Of a DNA stretch of 64,000 bases, positions 57,313 to 64,000 are shown piece after piece. Within the stretch, counting starts at the first letter, position 1. Every line of letters starts with the position of its first letter. Source of the DNA: Thiosocius teredinicola (GTDB taxonomy: Bacteria; Pseudomonadota; Gammaproteobacteria; Chromatiales; Chromatiaceae); the NCBI RefSeq assembly GCF_002009425.1, contig NZ_CP019936.1, positions 1,785,297-1,849,296 of the forward strand. The letters run 5' to 3'. A program made the position numbers and the translations under genes. The notes below the pieces were generated by a model. That model searched no databases and was not told the origin of the DNA. It saw nothing but the letters and a program-made list of their open reading frames with translations.

Positions 57313-58154
57313 TAACCATCAATGCAACAAGCGAGCTGCGCGCGCAGGTCGATATCTGGCGGCGTGGCGGCAATGTCGCTTTCGTTCCGACCATGGGCAA
57401 CCTGCACGCAGGGCATCTCTCGCTGGTGCGCGAGGCGCGCAAGTTGGCCGACCGGGTGGTTGTCAGCATCTTCGTCAACCCGATGCAGTTCGCCGAGGGT
57501 GAGGATTTCGACAAATACCCGCGCACGCTCGAGCGCGATAGCGAGATGCTCGAAGGCGAGGGCACCGATCTTCTTTTCGCCCCCAGCGTTGACGTGATGT
57601 ATCCCAAACCGCAGGCCGAGCAGACGCGGGTCGAGGTGCCGGGTATCTCGGACGTGCTGTGCGGCGTGTGCCGGCCGGGGCACTTTGTCGGCGTGGCGAC
57701 CGTGGTATGCAAGCTGTTCAACATGGTGCAACCGGATGTCGCCGTGTTCGGCAAGAAAGACTTTCAACAGCTGATGGTGATTCGGCGGATGGTCGAAGAC
57801 CTGGCGATGCCGGTACGCATCGTCGGCGCCGAGACCTTGCGTGAGAGTGACGGCCTGGCGATGAGTTCGCGCAATGGCTATCTGACCTCCGACGAGCGCG
57901 CCATCGCGCCGGTGTTGTACCGGGTTTTGACCGGTATCGCGACAAAGCTCAAGGAAGGCGACACCAACCTTGCCGGGCTGCAGTCGACCGCTGCGCAGGA
58001 GTTGTTGGACAGCGGGCTCAGGCCCGATTACGTCGCCATCAGGCGCGCCCGTGATCTGGCGGAGCCGAACGATGACGATCGCGATCTGGTGATCCTGGCG
58101 GCAGCCTACCTGGGCAAGGCGCGGCTGATCGACAACCTCGAGGTGAGCCGCTAA
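57309..58154 (+). CDS. panC: Pantothenate synthetase
   Basis: Joins pantoate and beta-alanine with ATP. The 281-residue protein has the HIGH-type HAGH in [21 protein letters not shown], the [12 protein letters not shown] and SSRNGYL (KMSKS-like) motifs. It starts at a GTG in a 4-base overlap (GTGA) with the panB stop, so the two are translationally coupled. panD is absent. It converges with the hybrid kinase gene. Confidence 0.96.
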   Translation: MITINATSELRAQVDIWRRGGNVAFVPTMGNLHAGHLSLVREARKLADRVVVSIFVNPMQFAEGEDFDKYPRTLERDSEMLEGEGTDLLFAPSVDVMYPKPQAEQTRVEVPGISDVLCGVCRPGHFVGVATVVCKLFNMVQPDVAVFGKKDFQQLMVIRRMVEDLAMPVRIVGAETLRESDGLAMSSRNGYLTSDERAIAPVLYRVLTGIATKLKEGDTNLAGLQSTAAQELLDSGLRPDYVAIRRARDLAEPNDDDRDLVILAAAYLGKARLIDNLEVSR

Positions 58155-58191
58155 CTCAGGCTTCGATAACGTCGCACTCGGGCGTATTCAG

Positions 58192-58209
58192 GTCGCCTGG
58201 CCAGGCGAC
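58192..58209. terminator. 18-bp perfect palindrome between panC and the hybrid kinase gene
   Basis: GTCGCCTGG / CCAGGCGAC lies between the convergent stops of panC and the kinase gene, 4 bases from the latter. It can form a hairpin with a GGCC loop on either strand, without a T-tract; probably a bidirectional terminator or 3' end stabiliser. Confidence 0.5.
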
Positions 58210-58213
58210 GTGA

Positions 58214-60286
58214 TCAGGTAACCGGACTCCAGCGCTCGATGATCTCGTCGAGCGCACCGGCCTCCACGGGTTTCGCCAGAAAATCGTCCATGCCGTCGGC
58301 CAGCAATCGCTCGCGGCTGTCTTTCTGCACGTCGGCGGTGGTGGCGATCAATGGCGGATAATTGCGTTTGCCGTTCAATTGGCGTTTCTGCAGTTCCTCG
58401 AGCACGTCCCAGCCGGTGAGTCCGGGCATATGCAGATCGAGAAACACCATATCGTAGGTGGCGTGTTCGATCTGGCGTAGCGCCATCGAGCCCGATTCGA
58501 CGCGCTCGGCGATCACATTGCGTGCCTGCAGCAGATAAACCAGCAGTTTGCCGTTGATCGGATCGTCGTCGACGACCAGTGCGCGGTTGTTGGTGGTCGA
58601 TGCGCTGACGCGGCGCTTGCTCAACGGCGAGGGTAGCGTCGCCGGCTGATCGCTGATCAGCAATGGCAGGCTCACGGTAAAGCACGAGCCGTGGCCTTCC
58701 TCGCTGGTCACCGCGATCGTACCGCCCAGGGACTCGGCGATGTTGCGTGCGATGACCAGGCCCAGGCCGGTGCCGCCGAACGGGCGACGACTGGTTTGGT
58801 CGACCTGGTAGAAGGGTTCGAACAACTTCGGCAGTTCGGATTCGGCAATACCGATACCCGTGTCGATCACCTTGAAGATCAGCAGCGGTTCTTGCTCGCT
58901 CTCGCGTATCTCGACTTCGACTTCCAGGCCGCCGCGCGGTGTGAACTTGATGGCGTTGTCGACGAGAATGCCGAGCAACTGCCGCAGGCGCAGACCGTCG
59001 GTATTGATCGTTGCCGGCAGTTCGGTCGCTTCGCGGTACACCAGCTCCAGTCCCTTGCTTTCAGCCTTGGCACGAAACAGCCGCACCGTGTCGTCGAGCA
59101 GCAGCGGCAGGTCGACGCTCGATTCACGAACCGAAAACTTGCCGGCCTCGATGCGCGAGAAATCCAGTACCTCTTCGATTACGCCCAGCAGGTTGCGGGC
59201 GGAAAGGTCGATCAGTTCGAGGTGTTCGCGTTGGTCGCGGCTCAGGTCGCCATTAGCGAGCACCTGGGTGAACCCGAGGATGCCGTTCAAAGGCGTTCGG
59301 ATCTCGTGACTCATCGTGGCGAGGAAGGTGCTCTTGGCGCGGCTGGCGGCGTCGGCCTTTTCCTTCTCGGCTGCGAGGCGTTTTTCGAACGCCTTTTCTT
59401 CGGTGATATCGATCAATCCGACTACCAGCAGTTCGCGTCCGTCGAGGGTCAGCGCGGTCGCCGTTGCCTTCACCGGCAGATCGCGACCGGTGAGGTGGAG
59501 CTCGGTTTCGAATGCCAGTCGTGTGCCCGGCTCGACCAGCAGCAGTTGCTCGAACGAGTGTCGGTCGAGCAGATCGCTGATGCGCGAATAGCTGAGCGGG
59601 ACCGCATCGAACAGATGCGTCGCGGCACCGTTGGTGTCGATGATGGTGCCGTGCGGACGACTGATCAGCAGCAGAGGGATGGGCGAGGTGTTGAAGATGG
59701 CCGCGGCACGCACATCGCTTTCATCCGAGTGGGTCTGAAACAGGCTCAAGGCCCACCAGCCGAGACTCATCAAGGCGAGCAGGCCGGCGGTCCAGATCAG
59801 GAAGCTCGCCCGCATATCGTCGCGCATCGCCTGGTAGAACACCGGGCTGCTCTTGATGCGCAATATCGCCATCAGATCACCCGAGTTCGGATCGAACAGC
59901 GGGATCTCGTTGGCGAAACAATCGGTACAGGAGTCGTCGCCCATGGCGAACGAAGCGCTCACCCAGGGTGGTGCGAACTCTATGCTGATTGCCGAGAAGA
60001 AGGGTCTCTCGGTGTTGGCGTCGGTCAGGATCAACATCTCGCTGACCGCGTCGCGAATCATCTGGATCTTGGGTTGATGGGAGCGACTGCCGATCAGCGG
60101 CTGCAGGCTGCGCGCCTCGGCGTGCGCCAGCGCGCGGGCCGTTGTCTGTGCCTCGCTGCGCAGACGCGGTTCGAGCACCAACAGCCAGTCGAGCGCGCCC
60201 AACGTCGCCAGGGTGAGCATCAGCACCAGGAAGACGGTCGCCACTGGGCTGCGTGGCCGGTGTTTATTCCGCAGCACCGGATCCAT
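58214..60286 (-). CDS. Hybrid sensor histidine kinase
   Basis: A 690-residue membrane kinase: membrane helix (about 15-40), periplasmic sensor with a CxxC (SCTDC, about 120-123), second helix (about 162-182), PAS domain, HisKA with H327 (SHEIRTPLNGIL), HATPase (NAIKFTPRGG; FGGTGLGL) and a C-terminal receiver with phosphoacceptor D617 (VFLDLHMPG). No HPt domain, so phosphotransfer is to an outside partner or the receiver tunes kinase activity. ATG at 60286 is chosen (TTG 60298 possible). It overlaps the YfiR-like gene by 23 bases, in an operon with a TonB-dependent receptor. Confidence 0.9.
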   Translation of the reverse strand: MDPVLRNKHRPRSPVATVFLVLMLTLATLGALDWLLVLEPRLRSEAQTTARALAHAEARSLQPLIGSRSHQPKIQMIRDAVSEMLILTDANTERPFFSAISIEFAPPWVSASFAMGDDSCTDCFANEIPLFDPNSGDLMAILRIKSSPVFYQAMRDDMRASFLIWTAGLLALMSLGWWALSLFQTHSDESDVRAAAIFNTSPIPLLLISRPHGTIIDTNGAATHLFDAVPLSYSRISDLLDRHSFEQLLLVEPGTRLAFETELHLTGRDLPVKATATALTLDGRELLVVGLIDITEEKAFEKRLAAEKEKADAASRAKSTFLATMSHEIRTPLNGILGFTQVLANGDLSRDQREHLELIDLSARNLLGVIEEVLDFSRIEAGKFSVRESSVDLPLLLDDTVRLFRAKAESKGLELVYREATELPATINTDGLRLRQLLGILVDNAIKFTPRGGLEVEVEIRESEQEPLLIFKVIDTGIGIAESELPKLFEPFYQVDQTSRRPFGGTGLGLVIARNIAESLGGTIAVTSEEGHGSCFTVSLPLLISDQPATLPSPLSKRRVSASTTNNRALVVDDDPINGKLLVYLLQARNVIAERVESGSMALRQIEHATYDMVFLDLHMPGLTGWDVLEELQKRQLNGKRNYPPLIATTADVQKDSRERLLADGMDDFLAKPVEAGALDEIIERWSPVT

Positions 60287-60875
60287 AGTGCCTGGCAACT
60301 CTCAGGAAAAAAGGTTTCAGTGAAATGCCGCTGCGGCGAAGCGTGCCCAGGTTGATCTCCGGTAAAATCCTGTCGGAAACAGCAATACCGCCGAGAATGC
60401 CACGTTCGACGTCGCCAGCGAAGGGCGAAAAGCTGATGATCTGCATAGAATCAGCAAATCGGGTGAGTTCGGCGATCTCGACCTCGCTGAGGTGTTGCGC
60501 GATGAACAGTGCGGTGATCGGTCGGTTGCGGTGTACGGCCGCCAGCGTGCCTGCCTTCGCCAAGCTGAGCGTGGTGTCGGGCATCGATCTGCGCAGACGA
60601 TCTTCCAGCAGATCGACGATCTGCTCGATTTCGCGATTCATCTCGACGAACACCACGACCGCGTGATCGGGGCGCTGCTCGGACTGCATGCGCGCCGCAA
60701 GGAACGCCGGAAACAGGTTGATGCCGACCCGCAACCGGGGGCCGATTACCGAGTTGGCCTGCAGTGAACCGAAACACACCAACAGCAGCAACGCCCAGAT
60801 CCATCGTCTGCGTATAGGCTTGTGCGGCGCTGCGTGCTTCGAATCGGACAAGGTGGTAAATCCTGCGGCGTTCAA
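60264..60875 (-). CDS. YfiR-like periplasmic protein
   Basis: A 203-residue protein with a membrane helix/signal (about 22-40), then a periplasmic domain that resembles the YfiR/DUF4154 family, especially the C-terminal ILGGIAVSDRILPEINLGTLRRSGISLKPFFLRVARHY. YfiR proteins restrain periplasmic sensors of signalling enzymes in a redox-sensitive way. The start is a TTG at 60875 or, with a better SD (AGGA), a TTG at 60851. It is sandwiched between the TonB receptor and the hybrid kinase, with overlaps, so it may tune that kinase. Confidence 0.78.
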   Translation of the reverse strand: MNAAGFTTLSDSKHAAPHKPIRRRWIWALLLLVCFGSLQANSVIGPRLRVGINLFPAFLAARMQSEQRPDHAVVVFVEMNREIEQIVDLLEDRLRRSMPDTTLSLAKAGTLAAVHRNRPITALFIAQHLSEVEIAELTRFADSMQIISFSPFAGDVERGILGGIAVSDRILPEINLGTLRRSGISLKPFFLRVARHYGSGAAE

Positions 60876-60884
60876 TCTTGTCCG

Positions 60885-62915
60885 TCAGATCCCGGGCTGA
60901 TAGATCAGGCCCAGCCAAAAGGTGCGCCCCTGCGTGGGAAAGTCATCGGCATAGGTAAATGCACGAGCGGGATAGGTGCGATCGACATCACCGACGTTGC
61001 GAATGCCCGAACGCACGATGAGATCCGGCGCGGCCTGCCAATCGGCGCTGACGTCGACGGTAATCGAATCGTCGATCGGATCGCGCGGGTCGTACCATGC
61101 GCGAACCCGTTCGCCGACATAATTCGCCTGCAGGTGAAAGCTCAGATCATGCGTGGGCGTGAAGCGGACCCCCGCGTTGGCCAGCCAGCGGGTGGAATCC
61201 ATGATGTCTTCGTCGACCGATTCATCGCGTGGTCGCGTGTAGCTGATGTTGCCGTCGATCGACACGAAGCGATTCAGACGGCGCTCGGCTTCGATCTCCA
61301 CCCCGCTGCTGTGGGCGCCGTCGAGGTTGAGATAGCCTGCGCCGGTGGGCGTGAAGTTGAACACGATCAGGTCGCGAATGTCGTGGTGAAACAGGGTGAC
61401 GGCGACGCGGTTGCCCTGCTGGCCGTAGATTGCGGCGATCTCGAAATTGTCGGATTCGACCGGCTCGAGGTCTTCCAGGCTGCCGCCGATCTCGTACAGG
61501 GTCGGCGGACGGAAGGCGTGCGCGAATTGCGCTTTGAGCGTCAGGTCGCGGCTCGCCCGATAGACTGCGGCCAAGCGCGGTGTGAATGCGCTACCGACAT
61601 CGTCGTAGTCGTCGAAGCGTGCGCCGTAGGTCAGTGACAGGCGGTCATCGATGCGCCATTCGTCCTGTGCGAGCAGGTGGTAATTCCAGCGGTCGTCGTC
61701 TTTCTCGACCACCGGGAAGAACGCATTCTTTTGCACGGTGGGCAGGAAGCTCGCCGGGTCGAGATTGATGAGCAGTCGCGATTTTGCGACGTCGGTATAG
61801 GCCACGCCGCCGCTCAACAAGAGCCCGTGATCGCCGTAACGGCGGCGCAGATCGAACTCGGCATAGGTATGGTCTTCCACCAGGTCGACGTCGGCCACGA
61901 TATCGTCACCGGGCGGGCCGCCGAAGAGCTCGGGCGGGCCGACATAACGTCTGTCGACATCGCGATTGATGCGTGTCCAGCCGAAACGCACGTCCAACTC
62001 GCCCAGCTCGCTGCTTCGCAGATGGCGCTCGCCTTGCAGGTTGAAGTAATCATTGGTCGAAATGATCTTCTGGCTGTCGGGCGGCAGGTATTCGTTGATA
62101 CCGAAGAAGTCGCCGGCGCCCAATTGCAGCCACTGCGCCTTGAAGCTGTAGTCGTCGCTGTCTGCGTTGAACAGTATGGAACGGTAGTGTTTCTTGGAGT
62201 TGGCCGGCCCTGGGGCATTGGAAAAAGCGCCGAAGCCGAACTGATACAGCGCATCACTCTGCGCATCGAGGTCGCCACCCTGGTGTGCGGCGGCTGCTGC
62301 GTTCAGCGCGAAATCCCAGTCGCGGTCTTCCGACTGCCAACTGTAGACGCCGCCTCCCGACCAAGTCGCATCTTCGTCGATCTCTCCGCTCAGGCGTTTG
62401 CCTTGGTTACGGGTAATGATGTTGACGATACCCATCAAGGCGAACTCGCCATGCACGGCCGAACCCGGCCCGCGAACGATCTCTATCCGTTCGACCTGGC
62501 TGATGGGTACCTCCAGGAATGCCGCATTGCCGCGCAATACCGGCGAGCTGAGGCTAACTCCATTGAGCATGACTTTTACCGTGCTCGACGCGAAGGCGGG
62601 GGTCATGCCGCGAACCAGGATTTGGCTGGCGCCGTGGCCATTCGAGGTGATGTTGAGTCCCGGCACCAAGGTCAGCGCCTCGGCGACCGTGCGCATCCCA
62701 CGCCGTTCCAGGTCGCGGCCGTCGAGCAGGGAAACCAGGCCGGGGACGAAATCCTTGTTCAGGCCGGTCTTGGTAGCGATCTCTGTCTGTTGCTCGAGCA
62801 TCTGCATCAGTGCGTCGAGTTCGGCATCGTTGTTGTTTTGCGGTTCGGCTGCCTGGCCGGAGGTGAAGAATACACAGGCGAGTACCAGGCACACCAACGC
62901 ACGGATCACGGCCAT
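60885..62915 (-). CDS. TonB-dependent outer membrane receptor
   Basis: A 676-residue receptor: signal peptide (about 1-22), a plug domain (about 45-165, with VAEALTLVPGLNITSNGHGASQILVRGM and VERIEIVRGPGSAVHG) and a 22-strand barrel ending in FWLGLIYQPGI. A TonB box is not obvious. The substrate is unknown. Strong GGAGG 5 bases before the ATG at 62915. It leads the operon receptor-YfiR-like-hybrid kinase. Confidence 0.92.
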   Translation of the reverse strand: MAVIRALVCLVLACVFFTSGQAAEPQNNNDAELDALMQMLEQQTEIATKTGLNKDFVPGLVSLLDGRDLERRGMRTVAEALTLVPGLNITSNGHGASQILVRGMTPAFASSTVKVMLNGVSLSSPVLRGNAAFLEVPISQVERIEIVRGPGSAVHGEFALMGIVNIITRNQGKRLSGEIDEDATWSGGGVYSWQSEDRDWDFALNAAAAAHQGGDLDAQSDALYQFGFGAFSNAPGPANSKKHYRSILFNADSDDYSFKAQWLQLGAGDFFGINEYLPPDSQKIISTNDYFNLQGERHLRSSELGELDVRFGWTRINRDVDRRYVGPPELFGGPPGDDIVADVDLVEDHTYAEFDLRRRYGDHGLLLSGGVAYTDVAKSRLLINLDPASFLPTVQKNAFFPVVEKDDDRWNYHLLAQDEWRIDDRLSLTYGARFDDYDDVGSAFTPRLAAVYRASRDLTLKAQFAHAFRPPTLYEIGGSLEDLEPVESDNFEIAAIYGQQGNRVAVTLFHHDIRDLIVFNFTPTGAGYLNLDGAHSSGVEIEAERRLNRFVSIDGNISYTRPRDESVDEDIMDSTRWLANAGVRFTPTHDLSFHLQANYVGERVRAWYDPRDPIDDSITVDVSADWQAAPDLIVRSGIRNVGDVDRTYPARAFTYADDFPTQGRTFWLGLIYQPGI

Positions 62916-63007
62916 CTATCCTCCTTATCCGTGGGCGTCTGCCGGCTCGGTTCCGACATGGTCGACGATCGATTGCTGATGCCGGGATTATACCGCCAGG
63001 TGTCCGG

Positions 63008-63027
63008 GCCTTGGGCGAACCCAAGGC
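63008..63027 (-). terminator. Hairpin after ppc
   Basis: On the minus strand GCCTTGGG / CCCAAGGC with a UUCG-type loop (TTCG), 24 bases after the ppc stop. Very stable, but no T-tract follows. Confidence 0.5.
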
Positions 63028-63050
63028 CTTGGCTGACGCATATCGAACAA

Positions 63051-64000
63051 CTAACCCGTGTTGCGCATACCGCCGGCGATCGCGTTGATCGAACGTAGCA
63101 GGGGGTCGAGGCTTGCCTCGCGGTCCACTTCGCGGGTGGACGGATCGCGGTAGCGACGCAGCAGTTCGAGCTGGATGTGGTTGAGGGGATCGAGATACGG
63201 ATCGCGTCGTTTCAATGACGTCTTGAGCAAGGGGTTCTCGTCGAGCAGCTCATCGATCTCGGCGACCTTGCGTACCCACTTGACCGCGCGCCAGTACTCC
63301 TCTTCGATCATCTCGAAAACCTGCTTGCTTGCCGCCGTGTCGCTGCACAGGTCGGCATATTCGCGCGCGATGTCCATGCGCGATTTACTCAGTGCCATCT
63401 GCGTATTGCTGAGCAGGGCGCGGAAGAAGGGCCATTCCTGGTACATCTTGCGTAGCGACTTCAGGCGTTTTTTCTCATTGCTGCAGCAAGCCTCCAACGC
63501 CGTGCCCAGGCCGTACCATGCGGGCAGCGTCTGCCGTGCTTGCGCCCAGCCGAAAACCCAGGCGATGGCGCGCACCGAAGACTTGGAACGATCGCCTTTG
63601 GCCCGGTGCGAGGGGCGTGAGCCGATATTCAGCATGCCGATCTCGGATACCGGGGTGGCCTCGTAGAAGTAGTCGAGGAACCCCGGGGTCTGCTCGGTGA
63701 GTTGGCGATACGCCTGCTCGCCCTTATGCACCAGGATGTCCATGTTGTTGTGAAACACCGGGTTGTCGGGCTCGACCTTGCGGATCAGGCCGGTGCTCGC
63801 GCTGACCACACCGGTCAGGCCCATGGTCAGCTCGTAGATCGCGGTCTCGCGGTTGCTGTACTTGTTCGACAGCACCTCACCTTGTTCGGTGAACTTGATC
63901 TGGCCGAGCAGCGTGCCGGCCGGCTGCGAGCGGATCGCCTCGTGGGTTGGGCCGCCGCCGCGGCCGATGGTACCGCCGCGGCCGTGAAACAGCCGGATGC
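63051..64000 (-). CDS. ppc: Phosphoenolpyruvate carboxylase, C-terminal part
   Basis: Carboxylates PEP to oxaloacetate, the main anaplerotic step. Only the last third (about 315 residues) is in the window; the 5' part lies beyond 64000. Visible hallmarks are the glycine-rich catalytic loop FHGRGGTIGRGGGP at the window edge, the VRAIAWVFGWAQARQTLPAWYG block, and the conserved end AGGMRNTG. The frame is intact. Confidence 0.96.
   Translation of the reverse strand, partial: IRLFHGRGGTIGRGGGPTHEAIRSQPAGTLLGQIKFTEQGEVLSNKYSNRETAIYELTMGLTGVVSASTGLIRKVEPDNPVFHNNMDILVHKGEQAYRQLTEQTPGFLDYFYEATPVSEIGMLNIGSRPSHRAKGDRSKSSVRAIAWVFGWAQARQTLPAWYGLGTALEACCSNEKKRLKSLRKMYQEWPFFRALLSNTQMALSKSRMDIAREYADLCSDTAASKQVFEMIEEEYWRAVKWVRKVAEIDELLDENPLLKTSLKRRDPYLDPLNHIQLELLRRYRDPSTREVDREASLDPLLRSINAIAGGMRNTG

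Overview
The window is a GC-rich gammaproteobacterial chromosome segment. By eye it runs near 60% GC, except for one clearly AT-rich stretch at about 43.96-47.42 kb. Gene content and order (an isc block, then ndk-rlmN-pilW-rodZ-hisS-yfgM-bamB-der, then xseA, guaB-guaA, tadA) are those of the Gammaproteobacteria. Three DUF2173-family proteins and a lipoprotein resembling SoxXA-binding proteins suggest a sulfur-oxidising, Chromatiales-like lineage; that placement is inference.

Layout. 0-4 kb: the 3' end of an RRM protein gene, then iscU-iscA-hscB-hscA-fdx-iscX (Fe-S cluster assembly; iscS is not directly upstream). 4-7.7 kb: a DUF1015 protein and a RelA-type (p)ppGpp synthetase. 7.9-15.8 kb: ndk, rlmN, pilW, rodZ, hisS, yfgM, bamB and der; the ispG often found between rodZ and hisS is absent. 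15.8-21.7 kb: xseA and a small lipoprotein on the minus strand, then guaB (clear sigma70 promoter), guaA and tadA. 21.7-28.1 kb: an exported metallo-beta-lactamase-fold hydrolase, an unknown membrane protein, mltF and hrpB. 28.1-33.4 kb: a two-receiver response regulator with a degenerate first receiver, DUF2970 and DUF937 proteins, two overlapping membrane GTPases with DUF697-like ends, and a coiled-coil/winged-helix-like protein. 33.5-37.9 kb: an exported trypsin-like protease overlapping an FHA-membrane protein, selU and tcdA. 37.9-43.9 kb: rdgC, rapA, a glutathione transferase and a PA2778/PA2779-type pair. 44-47.4 kb: the AT-rich island with a single 924-residue NACHT-LRR protein, a bacterial NLR-like ATPase and probable anti-phage protein. 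47.5-54 kb: valS, a chemotaxis receptor and three tandem DUF2173 genes. 54-58.2 kb: pcnB-folK-deoxynucleoside kinase-panB-panC. 58.2-62.9 kb: a minus-strand operon of TonB-dependent receptor, YfiR-like periplasmic protein and hybrid histidine kinase. The window ends inside ppc.

Most of the window is housekeeping. The accessory or less understood parts are the NACHT-LRR island and the repeats before it, the GTPase pair, the protease/FHA pair, the DUF2173 trio and the receptor-YfiR-kinase operon. Two genes (pcnB and the PA2778-like lipoprotein) appear to begin at non-standard start codons that simple gene calling would miss. I saw no tRNA, rRNA, CRISPR array, transposase or prophage gene.
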